From: Glaciecola flavus
GTDB taxonomy: Bacteria > Pseudomonadota > Gammaproteobacteria > Enterobacterales > Alteromonadaceae
Assembly: GCF_042646125.1 (NCBI RefSeq)
Contig: NZ_JBHRSW010000017.1
Span: 62,001-126,000, forward strand
Direction of reading: 5' to 3'
Length of the DNA stretch: 64,000 nucleotides
In this document: positions 8,701-17,389 of the stretch, piece by piece
How the letters are laid out: every line of letters starts with the position of its first letter
Numbering within the stretch: the first letter of the stretch is position 1
Program-made: the position numbers and the translations under genes
The notes under the pieces: model-generated
Databases searched by the model: none
What the model saw: only the letters and a program-made list of their open reading frames with translations
Told to the model about the DNA's origin: nothing

Positions 8701-9819
8701 TTAATTTGCGCCAACTAACACAATAGAGTTTGCTATACGTTCGGCAGTAGCAAGGGGGATTTTACCAAGCACTGTGACCTGTACTCTGCCATCAGACTTT
8801 ACAACCACTGCATTCGAACCTGAAATACCGGAAACATCATTTTCAAGGTGACTGTTTGTGTTCAGTAAATACACAGACACGTCAACCACGCCATCAGAAA
8901 GTAACATGTATTCGGTTAACTGACCAGTTCCACCTATTCTGTGCAGTGTTTTTTTAACGATCTCCATACCCACCGGCACGAAACTAATATCCCACGCTAG
9001 TTTTCGTTGCGAATGAGATAGTACTGGATTGATATCTGGCATGTGGCTTTCTTGGAAATTCTCAAAAACTTGACCAATCTCGTCAGATATATTCAGCTGA
9101 GTGACTTGCATCTGTTCGATAAGTCTACCCGACAGGTTGTAAGTATTGAGTTTTAATAGCACCCCTGAGGTTTCATCCAGCCATAAGTGATAGCCAAATC
9201 TAGTTTGATCTTTACTAACGACGCGTATTTGTTTTGCCATACGTCCCGATATGCGGTTTCTACCCATCGGAATAATGTCATAGCCTTTTTCCAATAAGTC
9301 CGGCGTGCGAATGAATGCGTTTGGAATAGGCCCCCTAATGGCCGCCCCTTGAATGCTATAAGGCGGGTGCCCTGGCTCAAATATGCTCAACTTATTATTG
9401 TAAGCAATTTGCTCAAAACCAGGCCCGTTCAACACGCGAAGTTGTTCAATAAATCTTCCTTCTGGTGTTCTTGCTCGGCGCCAAACATAGGGCATCACAT
9501 CGTTACCCTGTGAAGTAACAACAAAGACTAATTCAAAAGAGGTGTTGTTAATTTTTTGCGCCATCAGACGCATCCAGTCTATACCGGTGTATGCGTTTGT
9601 TGAGTCAACAGCATCAGTACCCTTAGAAGAAAACTCTACTTGCGAAGTACTAGGTAGCTTATCGCCTTCTGAAGAAGGAGGTGTTTTCGAACGCTCAATA
9701 GGCGGTGCATCATCGCCAAAATCATTGATCGGGTTTGCAAGTGAAAAACCGCTAATACCCAGCATCATTGTAGTAGCAACACAATACAATATTGCTACTG
9801 CCATCCTAGAGTTTTTCAA
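8701..9819 (-). CDS. rseB: Sigma-E factor regulatory protein RseB (MucB)
   Basis: Periplasmic protein that binds RseA and senses mislocalised outer-membrane proteins and lipopolysaccharide, protecting RseA from DegS. A signal peptide occupies about residues 1-28 (ends near GFSLANP). The large N-terminal domain resembling lipoprotein-carrier folds and the smaller C-terminal RseA-binding domain fit the 372-residue length, slightly longer than in E. coli because of a linker of about 35 polar residues after the signal peptide. Position between rseA and rseC supports the call. Confidence 0.93.
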   Translation of the reverse strand: MKNSRMAVAILYCVATTMMLGISGFSLANPINDFGDDAPPIERSKTPPSSEGDKLPSTSQVEFSSKGTDAVDSTNAYTGIDWMRLMAQKINNTSFELVFVVTSQGNDVMPYVWRRARTPEGRFIEQLRVLNGPGFEQIAYNNKLSIFEPGHPPYSIQGAAIRGPIPNAFIRTPDLLEKGYDIIPMGRNRISGRMAKQIRVVSKDQTRFGYHLWLDETSGVLLKLNTYNLSGRLIEQMQVTQLNISDEIGQVFENFQESHMPDINPVLSHSQRKLAWDISFVPVGMEIVKKTLHRIGGTGQLTEYMLLSDGVVDVSVYLLNTNSHLENDVSGISGSNAVVVKSDGRVQVTVLGKIPLATAERIANSIVLVGAN

Positions 9820-9855
9820 TTGTCACCCAATAAAATCTAGTAATACTGCTGTGTA

Positions 9856-10467
9856 TTATTCAGGAGAAGAGGCTTCTTCTGTATTTTGCTGTACTTCTGT
9901 CTGTACTGGTGGTGCCAACTGCGCTGCTAGCGAAGCCTGATAAAGCTGACTTTGCCTGTTATGATCTTCAATAAGCGCATTAATCAGTCTACGTTGCTCA
10001 TTTAACCTCACAGCGGTGCTTTGATTTACCCCACTAGTTTGTTCCAAACTTACCGGTGACAAACCACCAATGGGACCTAAAGCAGAGGGCGCGGCTGTAA
10101 ATGGCTGTACTTCCTCTGGCTGGTTGTAAGACTGATAGCTGAAAATGACTAAGGCCGTCACACATGCCGCCATTGCTACTTGACTACTTTGCTTGAAAAT
10201 TGGGATTACAGATGAAACAAGTGGAAGCTCTTTCCATGAAGGCTTGGGAGCGACAATGGGTAACTCTTGCTCCAAAGCCTCAGAAACCCGAGCACTGATG
10301 TCAAACGATAAATCAGAAGACATATCATTCCGCATCAAATCTCTGCTAAGATGATAACTCTTCCACTTACGTTGCATCTCTGGATCTTTTAATACGTCTT
10401 TGGCTGTCGAAATATCGTCTGCCTGACCATCAACCAAAGCTGACAACTGTTCTAAATCTTGTGACAT
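9856..10467 (-). CDS. rseA: Anti-sigma-E factor RseA
   Basis: Inner-membrane anti-sigma factor: the cytoplasmic N-terminal domain holds sigma-E, and DegS/RseP proteolysis releases it under envelope stress. The N-terminal SQDLEQLSALVDGQ is typical. A single membrane segment lies around residues 95-112 (VAMAACVTALVIFSY), followed by a periplasmic domain rich in Gln and Pro. The frame extends to 10503, but the ATG at 10467 has a strong AGGAAAAGAG upstream, so I place the start there (203 residues). It follows rpoE by about 95 bp and precedes rseB. Confidence 0.93.
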   Translation of the reverse strand: MSQDLEQLSALVDGQADDISTAKDVLKDPEMQRKWKSYHLSRDLMRNDMSSDLSFDISARVSEALEQELPIVAPKPSWKELPLVSSVIPIFKQSSQVAMAACVTALVIFSYQSYNQPEEVQPFTAAPSALGPIGGLSPVSLEQTSGVNQSTAVRLNEQRRLINALIEDHNRQSQLYQASLAAQLAPPVQTEVQQNTEEASSPE

Positions 10468-10562
10468 ACACTCTTTTCCTACCGCTCTTCGTACGAGAAA
10501 CACTCACCGACGAGCGTTTATTTTGTCAGGTGTTTACGAAGTATACAACACCTGAAAACCAA

Positions 10563-11141
10563 TCAATTCTGTGTTAAAGGCTCTATAACCTTATCGAGCG
10601 CCTCTCGCGCCCTAAATATACGTGACCTTACGGTGCCAACGGGACATTCCATCACACCTGCAATTTCTTCATAACTCAAACCTTCAATCTCGCGCAGTGT
10701 AATCGCTACGCGTAAATCTTCTGGCAACTTGTCGATCGTTGCAAAGAGCTTTTCCTGCAACTCTGCGGTCAACAAACTGTGCTCTGGAGAAGCATTCTCT
10801 TTTAATGCATCACTGCCTTCGTAATAATCAGCTTCTTGCGCATCTACATCACTCGCTGGTGGTTTTCGACTTTGCGAAGTTAAATAGTTTTTAGCACTAT
10901 TAATCGCAATGCGATACAACCAAGTGTAAAACGCGCTATCCCCTCTAAAATTCGGCAATGCGCGATACGCTTTGATAAATGCTTCTTGCGTAACGTCTGC
11001 AACATCCCCAGTATTCTTTACATAGCGAGACACAATGTTCATCACTTTGTTTTGGTGTCTAACCACTAATAAATTAAACGCGTTCTTATTTCCCTGTTGA
11101 ACTAGTCTAACTAAGTCTTGATCTGTTTTTTGCTCGCTCAT
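10563..11141 (-). CDS. rpoE: RNA polymerase sigma-E factor RpoE
   Basis: Extracytoplasmic-function sigma factor for envelope stress. Region 2 (FNLLVVRHQNKV...DVTQEAFIKAYRALPNFRGDSAFYTWLYRIA) and region 4 (LREIEGLSYEEIAGVMECP, GTVRSRIFRARE) are very close to E. coli RpoE. The frame runs to an ATG at 11150, but the ATG at 11141 (MSEQKTDQ) matches the family start and is 11 nt from AAGGAG, so I prefer it (192 residues). It is first in the rpoE-rseA-rseB-rseC series and has a sigma-E-like promoter upstream, implying autoregulation. Confidence 0.97.
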   Translation of the reverse strand: MSEQKTDQDLVRLVQQGNKNAFNLLVVRHQNKVMNIVSRYVKNTGDVADVTQEAFIKAYRALPNFRGDSAFYTWLYRIAINSAKNYLTSQSRKPPASDVDAQEADYYEGSDALKENASPEHSLLTAELQEKLFATIDKLPEDLRVAITLREIEGLSYEEIAGVMECPVGTVRSRIFRAREALDKVIEPLTQN

Positions 11142-11192
11142 TAAAGCCATAACTCCTTATACAAACCAACATGGCTTTGGCAAGTTACATTA

Positions 11193-11220
11193 ATAGACTG
11201 TAGTTCATGCACAAAGTTCG
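11193..11220 (-). promoter_or_regulatory. Putative sigma-E promoter of rpoE
   Basis: On the minus strand: -35 CGAACTT (11214-11220), 16-bp spacer, -10 TCTAT (11193-11197). The sigma-E consensus is GGAACTT-N16-TCNAA, and the E. coli rpoE promoter has the same spacing. It lies about 50 bp upstream of the rpoE start, as expected for autoregulation. Confidence 0.7.
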
Positions 11221-11332
11221 AATTAAATTGCTTTTTATACATTAAAAAAGCCTCTTGTTGGTATTTCTGACACAAATGATTAAAATTAGCCACATTAAAT
11301 ACAACCAGATTTTCCACTAAAAAGTTTCAAAT

Positions 11333-12949
11333 ATGCAAAACACTGTAGAACACCGTTGCGATTTGCTCGTAATAGGAAGCGGTGCAGCAGGGCTGAGCCT
11401 TGCTCTCAAAATGGCTGATCACTGTAATGTCATTGTGCTTAGTAAAAGTGATTTAAATGAGGGCAGTACCCGCTATGCACAAGGGGGGATTGCTGCGGTT
11501 TTTGATGATGATGACTCCATCCAAAGCCATGTGGAAGATACTTTAGCTGCGGGAGCGGGAATCTGTGACGAAAATGTCGTGCGATTTGCCGCCGAAAATG
11601 CCAAAGCAAGTATGCAGTGGTTAATTAGTCGAGGGGTACCCTTTGATCAGGAAAAAGATCAAGACGGTAACCTCCGTTTTCATCTGACCCGAGAAGGTGG
11701 ACATAGCCACCGGCGAATATTACACGCAGCCGATGCGACAGGCGAAGCAGTGCAAAGTACTTTAGCTGAAAACGTTGCGCAACACCCCAGTATCCACTTA
11801 TTCGAAAGATACAATGCAATAGACCTAATCAAGCAGAACAAAACAGACAAAAAATGTATTGGCGCTTACGTGTGGAACCGAAAAAAAGAACAAGTTGAAA
11901 TCATCCGAAGTCGATTTATCACCTTGGCTACAGGTGGCGCGAGTAAAGTCTATCAGTATACTTCAAACCCCGACGTTTCTTCGGGCGATGGTATCGCAAT
12001 GGCTTGGCGGGCAGGCTGTGACATCGCGAACATGGAATTTAATCAATTTCATCCCACTTGTTTATTTCATCCTGACGCAGGTAATTTTCTTATTACCGAG
12101 GCTTTGAGGGGGGAAGGCGCGTTTTTATGCCACCCTGATGGCACACCGTTTATGCACAAATTTGATGAACGCGGTGATCTAGCGCCTCGAGATGTCGTCG
12201 CGAGAGCCATCGACTTTGAGATGAAGAGGCTAGGCGAAGACTGTATGTATCTGGATATCAGTCACAAACCGAGTGATTTTATCGTTAAGCACTTTCCCAA
12301 TATTTACCGTAAATGCCGTTCCCTTGGTATCGATATAACCCGACAACCTATCCCAGTTGTTCCCGCCGCTCACTATTCTTGCGGCGGTGTGGTAACAGAT
12401 TTAGATGCTCGTACTACATTGGACAATGTATATGCGATTGGAGAAGTCGCATATACCGGCCTTCACGGAGCAAACAGAATGGCGAGCAATAGTCTGCTGG
12501 AATGCGTTGTGTTTGCACACGCGTGCGCCAAACACATTTTGGCTAACTTTGACCAAGATCACAGTCGATGCGACATACGCCCATGGGACGAGAGTCGCGT
12601 GATTGACTCTGATGAAGCAGTCATCATTCAGCACAACTGGCACGAACTGCGACTGTTTATGTGGGACTTTGTTGGTATCGTGCGAACTAACAAACGCCTT
12701 GAACGAGCGATGCGGCGAATAAATTTACTTAAACAAGAAATCGACGAATACTATTCCAATTTTAAGGTGAGTAACAACATGCTAGAGCTGCGTAATTTGT
12801 TATGCATTGCTCAGCTCATTGTTGCTTGCGCAATGGAGCGCAAAGAAAGTAGAGGGCTACACTACAATTTGGACTACCCTGATTTACTTGAAAAATCAGG
12901 TCCGACAATCATTCGTAAATCGACATTCAAAAAGAGCGCCGAATTATAA
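11333..12949 (+). CDS. nadB: L-aspartate oxidase NadB
   Basis: First enzyme of de novo NAD synthesis: FAD-dependent oxidation of L-aspartate to iminoaspartate. The N-terminal dinucleotide-binding motif is VIGSGAAGLSLAL; the STRYAQGGIAAVF and THEGGHS-type (LTREGGHSHRRILHAAD) segments, HPTCLF and GEVAYTGLHGANRMASNSLLE are family hallmarks. At 538 residues it has the usual size. It is divergent from rpoE, as in E. coli. The quinolinate synthase partner NadA is not in the window. Confidence 0.96.
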   Translation: MQNTVEHRCDLLVIGSGAAGLSLALKMADHCNVIVLSKSDLNEGSTRYAQGGIAAVFDDDDSIQSHVEDTLAAGAGICDENVVRFAAENAKASMQWLISRGVPFDQEKDQDGNLRFHLTREGGHSHRRILHAADATGEAVQSTLAENVAQHPSIHLFERYNAIDLIKQNKTDKKCIGAYVWNRKKEQVEIIRSRFITLATGGASKVYQYTSNPDVSSGDGIAMAWRAGCDIANMEFNQFHPTCLFHPDAGNFLITEALRGEGAFLCHPDGTPFMHKFDERGDLAPRDVVARAIDFEMKRLGEDCMYLDISHKPSDFIVKHFPNIYRKCRSLGIDITRQPIPVVPAAHYSCGGVVTDLDARTTLDNVYAIGEVAYTGLHGANRMASNSLLECVVFAHACAKHILANFDQDHSRCDIRPWDESRVIDSDEAVIIQHNWHELRLFMWDFVGIVRTNKRLERAMRRINLLKQEIDEYYSNFKVSNNMLELRNLLCIAQLIVACAMERKESRGLHYNLDYPDLLEKSGPTIIRKSTFKKSAEL

Positions 12950-12955
12950 GCAAAA

Positions 12956-12993
12956 TTTTTTATGCCAAGTGCTGTTGCTCTTGGCATAAAAAA
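12956..12993. repeat. 14-bp inverted repeat between convergent nadB and MaoC-like gene
   Basis: Perfect arms TTTTTTATGCCAAG and CTTGGCATAAAAAA around a 10-nt loop, just after the nadB stop. On either strand the hairpin is followed by A rather than T residues, so it may act as a transcript-end stabiliser or a weak two-way terminator rather than a classic one. Confidence 0.6.
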
Positions 12994-13000
12994 CTGTCTG

Positions 13001-13876
13001 CTATGACTCCGTGTTTAATTCGCCCAGCACGTGCTGGCGAAGTTTTTGTGGTCCATCAGACACCAAGCGAAATGCTGTACTGCCATCCCACTCTAATTTC
13101 GTAGTATTGGGCAAACTAATGGGCGATTTAAATACGGTATTAAAGGTAAATTGTCCCCGCGAAAAACGTGTTCTGTCCAATTTATGCAACGACGAAAAAA
13201 TCAAAGCTTTGGAGTACATTCCATGTACGATTGCACGTTTGAAGCCAAAAATATTCGCAGTAATTGGCCAAAGATGAATAGGGTTGTAATCGCCCGACAC
13301 TTTGGCGTACGCTCTGCCAGCATCCACAGAAAACGCCAACTCTGCTATTCGTTGGTAAGCCTCATCAGCACTACCAGCAAGTATGCTTGTTTCTGAAAAC
13401 AAAGGCATATCCGGTGCTTTTTGGTTTAATGTTTGTTCATTAATACGCGCGAGATAATAACTTGTTGCACTAAGGCATTTTTGTTCGTTTTGAAAAGCGT
13501 CGGTAACAACCTCAAAAACGACGCCTCTTCGATGGCGAAACAACTCACCGAACTGCGTATTTATGGTTAAATTACCTGTCGCTTGGGGTAAATGCTTAAC
13601 GCGAATAGTGTTTGCAATATGCACCAAGCCCCAAACCTTAAAGGGAAAAGGTTGACGAATCATCATTTCCATTTGCATGGGTAAAGATAGCACTTGGATA
13701 TAGTTTGGATGCAATGAAGCCCCGACAAGTTGATGCCAATTGACAATCTTATTAAATTGATTGATATGGCCTATATCCAACTCAATGCTTTGCGACAATT
13801 GTGAGCTGGGTAAACAAAAGTGTGTCGTTGTCACTTTAGGTGAATATAGCGCAGCCTTTGCATATAGGTTCAACAT
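13001..13876 (-). CDS. MaoC-like hot-dog fold dehydratase/hydratase
   Basis: 291 residues. The C-terminal half carries the MaoC/hydratase-2 signature: SGDYNPIHLWPITANIFGF followed by AIVHGMYSKAL, with the Asp/His pair of the (R)-hydratase active site. The N-terminal half is likely a second, degenerate hot-dog domain. Enzymes of this family hydrate or dehydrate acyl-CoA or acyl-ACP thioesters; the substrate here cannot be read from the sequence. It is convergent with nadB and lies downstream of the sdhE/ygfX-like genes, but nothing in the neighbourhood points to a pathway. Confidence 0.8.
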   Translation of the reverse strand: MLNLYAKAALYSPKVTTTHFCLPSSQLSQSIELDIGHINQFNKIVNWHQLVGASLHPNYIQVLSLPMQMEMMIRQPFPFKVWGLVHIANTIRVKHLPQATGNLTINTQFGELFRHRRGVVFEVVTDAFQNEQKCLSATSYYLARINEQTLNQKAPDMPLFSETSILAGSADEAYQRIAELAFSVDAGRAYAKVSGDYNPIHLWPITANIFGFKRAIVHGMYSKALIFSSLHKLDRTRFSRGQFTFNTVFKSPISLPNTTKLEWDGSTAFRLVSDGPQKLRQHVLGELNTES

Positions 13877-13882
13877 ATACTA

Positions 13883-14107
13883 TCACTTCCAATGATGCCA
13901 TTTGTTGAAGCGAGTAAACGATCGGTAAGCTCGCTCACTAAAATTACTTCGGCGTATGAACACAGTGCCTGATTGTGTGAAAAGAAAACTTCCCCACGGG
14001 CACACAATTGACGGTTTAACTAATTCAAGTGTATGTTTTTGACCGTCGTCGATGACAAAAACTTGACCCGTTTCATCAATGTGGATCTTTTTAGTTCTTA
14101 TACCCAT
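13883..14107 (-). CDS. Short YgfX-like protein lacking the membrane part
   Basis: 74 residues. The pattern of a small beta-rich domain with GQVFVIDDGQKHTLE in the middle and a basic and aromatic C terminus (NFSERAYRSFTRFNKWHHW) resembles the cytoplasmic C-terminal half of YgfX (CptA), which normally follows sdhE (ygfY) in the same orientation, exactly as here. The usual N-terminal two-helix membrane hairpin is missing, and only about 48 bp separate it from sdhE, too little to encode one. No clear Shine-Dalgarno sequence is visible. Identification rests on position and weak similarity. Confidence 0.45.
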   Translation of the reverse strand: MGIRTKKIHIDETGQVFVIDDGQKHTLELVKPSIVCPWGSFLFTQSGTVFIRRSNFSERAYRSFTRFNKWHHWK

Positions 14108-14155
14108 GGTATTCTATTTGGGTGAGCAAGAAAACAGATTAGATAGTTAAATTGC

Positions 14156-14419
14156 TTACCTAATCTTAATCGTGTTTAAAACTTTATCTACCATTGCTGC
14201 GAGTACCGCATCTTCACATTTTTGATGCCCCATAAACCACGCAAATAAGTCGGGATCGTCAGAAGTGAGTAAACGCTCAAATGTTACTTGCTCTTCGTAA
14301 CTCAATTGTTCAAAGGCTTGCTCCACAAAAGGAAGAAGCAAAACATCCAATTCGAGCATCCCTCTTCTACACGCCCATTTTAAGCGAGCTAATCGCTTAG
14401 CCTCAAAACTTTCTGACAC
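14156..14419 (-). CDS. sdhE: FAD assembly factor SdhE (YgfY)
   Basis: Small helical protein that promotes covalent attachment of FAD to the flavoprotein subunits of succinate dehydrogenase and fumarate reductase. The diagnostic RRGM-x-E motif is at residues 18-23 (RRGMLE), and acidic and aromatic helices follow (LLTSDDPDLFAWFMG). Its 87 residues are standard. It is divergent from ygfZ with about 28 bp between listed starts, as in many gammaproteobacteria. Confidence 0.92.
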   Translation of the reverse strand: MSESFEAKRLARLKWACRRGMLELDVLLLPFVEQAFEQLSYEEQVTFERLLTSDDPDLFAWFMGHQKCEDAVLAAMVDKVLNTIKIR

Positions 14420-14446
14420 GAACCCTACTCTCCTCTAACTAACACT

Positions 14447-15511
14447 GTGGCAATTGTAGCACACTTAGCTAAATATCTTACACTGAACAAGGGACCGTTT
14501 GAGCTTGTAACTCAGTGCTTTGCCCCTATATTGGTAATTAGTTCAAATTTAGCGTCAGGCTCAGCAGTGGAAGACTTTTTAACAAAACTATCCAAACAAA
14601 CGGTGTTACAGATCAGTGGTGTCGATACACGGAAGTACTTACATGGCCAAGTAAGTGTTGAACTTGAAAATTGGCAATCCAATACCGCAAGATTCGCGGC
14701 ACATTGTGACTTTAAAGGGAAAATGTGGAATAGCTTTTTGATCTGTGACCAAGGCGAAAACATGCTTATTTCTGGACATCATGAAGCCAATACGGTGTCG
14801 TTAGAACAGTTGAAAAAATACGGTGTTTTTTCCAAAGTTGAAATACGCGAAGCGGAGGAATATTCAATTTTTGTCGGCGCGGGTAAGGACGTCGAAAAAT
14901 TAGTAGAGGACATGTTCGCCTCTGCGCCCCAATCATACATGAGCACTGTCCAAAATGATTTTGGCGTGGCAATACGGATGGATTTTGAATATACAACGTA
15001 TAAACTCATTTTAAATGCCGACGGTGTAAAATATGTTGAACAAAATGCGGCGACACTCATCGACGAACAACTCGGCGAGCAATACGTCGAATATTTAGAA
15101 ATAGGGGCTGGAATAGGTAATATTCAAGCAAAAACGGTCGGTGAATTTGTCCCTCAAATGCTAAATTTACAGTATTTAAATGCCATCGATTTTGACAAAG
15201 GCTGCTATATGGGACAAGAAGTAGTAGCTCGCACCAAGTTCTTGGGAAAAAACAAGCGCGCGACTTATATACTGAACGCAAATGAAGCGGTTTCTAAGCT
15301 TAATATTGGAGACCCAGTTGAGATACAGGTGGGTGAAAATTGGCGCAGAGCCGGAAAAATCATAAGATTCGCAAACGTTAATGGAAAAACCAGAGCCTTA
15401 GCCGTTTTGCCAAATGACACGGAATATGGCACCGTGCTAAAATTGAAAGACTCAACGGAAAGATTCACAGTAAGTGAACATCCCTACCCATTCGAAATAG
15501 TTAAACAATAG
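14447..15511 (+). CDS. ygfZ: tRNA-modifying/Fe-S protein YgfZ
   Basis: Folate-binding protein of the YgfZ/GcvT fold that supports assembly or repair of certain Fe-S enzymes, including MiaB-type tRNA methylthiotransferases. The signature KGCYMGQEVVARTKFLGKNKRA contains the conserved cysteine; ISGVDTRKYLHGQV and HCDFKGKMWNS match the N-terminal region. The listed GTG start gives about 20 more N-terminal residues than E. coli YgfZ, so a start slightly further in is possible. It shares its short upstream region with divergent sdhE. Confidence 0.92.
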   Translation: MAIVAHLAKYLTLNKGPFELVTQCFAPILVISSNLASGSAVEDFLTKLSKQTVLQISGVDTRKYLHGQVSVELENWQSNTARFAAHCDFKGKMWNSFLICDQGENMLISGHHEANTVSLEQLKKYGVFSKVEIREAEEYSIFVGAGKDVEKLVEDMFASAPQSYMSTVQNDFGVAIRMDFEYTTYKLILNADGVKYVEQNAATLIDEQLGEQYVEYLEIGAGIGNIQAKTVGEFVPQMLNLQYLNAIDFDKGCYMGQEVVARTKFLGKNKRATYILNANEAVSKLNIGDPVEIQVGENWRRAGKIIRFANVNGKTRALAVLPNDTEYGTVLKLKDSTERFTVSEHPYPFEIVKQ

Positions 15512-15523
15512 GCTTACAATTTT

Positions 15524-16003
15524 ATGCGCATTGCAGACAACCATGTCGTTACCATTCATTACACAGTAAAAACGAATGATGGAGAAGAAATAGATTCTTC
15601 TGTAGGGCAAGCGCCACTTAGCTTTATCCAAGGCAGCCATTATATGATTGCAGGGCTTGAGGAAGCCATTTACGACAAACAAGCAGGTGATAAATTTACG
15701 GTGAATGTTCCTGCAGAAAAAGCCTATGGTGAACGCCTAGAAAATCTTGTTCAAGATGTTCCGTCAAGTATGTTTGAAGGAATGGACGTCGAAGTCGGGA
15801 TGAGCTTTAGAGCGACCACTGATGATGGTGAGCAATCTGTTATTATTATCGACAAAACAGACGATGCTGTCACCGTTGATGGAAACCATCCCTTAGCTGG
15901 TCTCAGTTTAATCTTCGATGTGTCTATAGAGGATGTAAGAACTGCAACGGAAGAAGAATTAGCCCATGGTCATGTGCATGGCCCAGAAGGTTGCACACAC
16001 TAG
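15524..16003 (+). CDS. slyD: FKBP-type peptidyl-prolyl isomerase SlyD
   Basis: 159 residues. The FKBP domain is split by an IF (insert-in-flap) chaperone domain: the N-terminal YTVKTNDGEEIDSS and GLEEAIYDKQAGDKF belong to the isomerase, the middle to the insert, and NHPLAGLSLIFDVSI completes it. The C terminus is short but rich in His and Cys (AHGHVHGPEGCTH), a reduced form of the nickel-binding tail of SlyD, which in E. coli assists hydrogenase maturation. It starts 12 bp after ygfZ. A second FKBP (fkpB) is at 26.7 kb. Confidence 0.9.
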   Translation: MRIADNHVVTIHYTVKTNDGEEIDSSVGQAPLSFIQGSHYMIAGLEEAIYDKQAGDKFTVNVPAEKAYGERLENLVQDVPSSMFEGMDVEVGMSFRATTDDGEQSVIIIDKTDDAVTVDGNHPLAGLSLIFDVSIEDVRTATEEELAHGHVHGPEGCTH

Positions 16004-16094
16004 CTGATTGGTCACGCATGTGATGCGTTGATGGGCGGACTCGACATACCGCCCTTGCTATAAATACCTAATACATGTCAAACCATGTTCGACA

Positions 16095-16436
16095 TTACAT
16101 TAAGGCATCATCAGACTCTTCGCCCGTTCTAATTCGGATGGCTCGCTCAACATTGTATACAAATACCTTACCGTCGCCAATTTTACCGGTTTTAGCCTGC
16201 TCAACAATAGTTTCGATCACGCGTTCAACCAAATCATCTTGAACTACGACTTCTAGCTTGGTTTTAGGCAAAAAATCTACCGTATATTCAGCACCGCGAT
16301 AAAGCTCGGTATGCCCTTTTTGTCTGCCAAAACCTTTTACTTCTGTAATAGTCAGCCCCGATACTCCAATTGCAGAAAGGCCTTCCCTTACATCTTCAAT
16401 TTTAAATGGTTTTATTATTGCTTCTACTTTTTTCAC
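16095..16436 (-). CDS. glnB: Nitrogen regulatory protein P-II GlnB
   Basis: Trimeric signal protein that senses 2-oxoglutarate and ATP/ADP and, when uridylylated by GlnD, controls glutamine synthetase adenylylation and NtrB. The T-loop has Tyr51 in YRGAEYTVDF, the uridylylation site; TGKIGDGKVFV and the C-terminal RIRTGE are typical. The N-terminal Lys-Lys and the absence of an amtB neighbour favour GlnB over GlnK. It starts 3 bp after the stop of nadE, so the two are very probably cotranscribed. Confidence 0.93.
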   Translation of the reverse strand: MKKVEAIIKPFKIEDVREGLSAIGVSGLTITEVKGFGRQKGHTELYRGAEYTVDFLPKTKLEVVVQDDLVERVIETIVEQAKTGKIGDGKVFVYNVERAIRIRTGEESDDALM

Positions 16437-16439
16437 GCT

Positions 16440-17270
16440 TTACTCGCTGTCGTAAATAGTTGGAATAGGTACGCGTTTGTGTTGAGTACGCATGTATATT
16501 TGGATAAGTTTTTCGTCTGCAATCTCGTCAGTACTTTTGCCTTCAAGAAAATCGTCAATTTGGTCATACGACAGCCCAAGCGAGTCTTCATCAGCTAGCT
16601 GGGGATTTAAACTTTCGAGATCAGCCGTTGGCGCCTTAGTGATGACCTTTTCTGGTGCTCCCAAATAACTCGCGACTTGCCGGACTTGTCGTTTACTAAG
16701 CCCAAAAAGCGGCGCTAAGTCACAGGCACCATCGCCAAATTTGGTGTAAAACCCTGTGATATTTTCGGCAGAGTGATCGGTTCCTAGCACCAAGCCTTTT
16801 GTTAAGCCAGCGATATCATATTGAATAGCCATACGCGTGCGCGCTTTTGCGTTACCTTTTACAAAGTCGTCTAAACTGTCGTCAGCATCATATGCACTAG
16901 CTACTTTTAAAGCATTTACCGCTTCGGCATGAATAGCATCAGCACCGGCTTTAACATTTGCCGTGACGGCCAAAGAAGGCTGAATAAAGTCGATACTGGC
17001 TTGTGCATCTTCTTCGTCCGCCTGCGTATCATAAGGTAGTCGAACAGCAATAAAACGATAACCAGCACTATTTTTATTGAGTTCATCGACAGCAAGCTGA
17101 GCCAACTTCCCGAGTGTACAAGAGTCAATCCCACCGCTAATACCCAACACAAGGGTCTTGAGTTTTGAAGCAATTAATTGTTGTTTAATAAAACTGACTC
17201 TGCGCGTAACTTCAAACTCCACAGAAATATCTGGAAGCACCTTCATTTCGTCAATAATTGCTTGTTTCAA
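16440..17270 (-). CDS. nadE: NH3-dependent NAD+ synthetase NadE
   Basis: Final step of NAD synthesis: ATP-dependent amidation of nicotinate adenine dinucleotide. The PP-loop is GISGGIDSCTLGKLAQ; GTDHSAENITGFYTKFGDGACDLAPL and KAPTADLE are diagnostic. There is no glutaminase domain, so it is the short ammonia-using form. The frame extends to a TTG at 17291; a second TTG at 17270 stands 6 nt after CGGAGA and gives the usual N terminus, so I place the start there (276 residues). nadE precedes glnB, joining NAD synthesis to the nitrogen sensor in one transcript. Confidence 0.92.
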   Translation of the reverse strand: MKQAIIDEMKVLPDISVEFEVTRRVSFIKQQLIASKLKTLVLGISGGIDSCTLGKLAQLAVDELNKNSAGYRFIAVRLPYDTQADEEDAQASIDFIQPSLAVTANVKAGADAIHAEAVNALKVASAYDADDSLDDFVKGNAKARTRMAIQYDIAGLTKGLVLGTDHSAENITGFYTKFGDGACDLAPLFGLSKRQVRQVASYLGAPEKVITKAPTADLESLNPQLADEDSLGLSYDQIDDFLEGKSTDEIADEKLIQIYMRTQHKRVPIPTIYDSE

Positions 17271-17389
17271 GCTATTTCTCCGTAAACACAAAAACTGTAG
17301 GTATGTAAAAGGCTAATCATAAGTTCAAGGCGATACCCAAAATGTTTAGGCTAGCGCTATAGTTTACAACCTACTATAAGGGGTTTGAA

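Noticed and set aside
12956..12993. Strong intrinsic terminator after nadB
   Set aside because: The hairpin is perfect, but A residues, not T, follow it on both strands, so I list it as an inverted repeat only.
14108..14155. A frameshifted N-terminal membrane part for the YgfX-like gene
   Set aside because: The 48 bp between it and sdhE cannot encode two helices in any frame, so a simple frameshift does not explain the short form.
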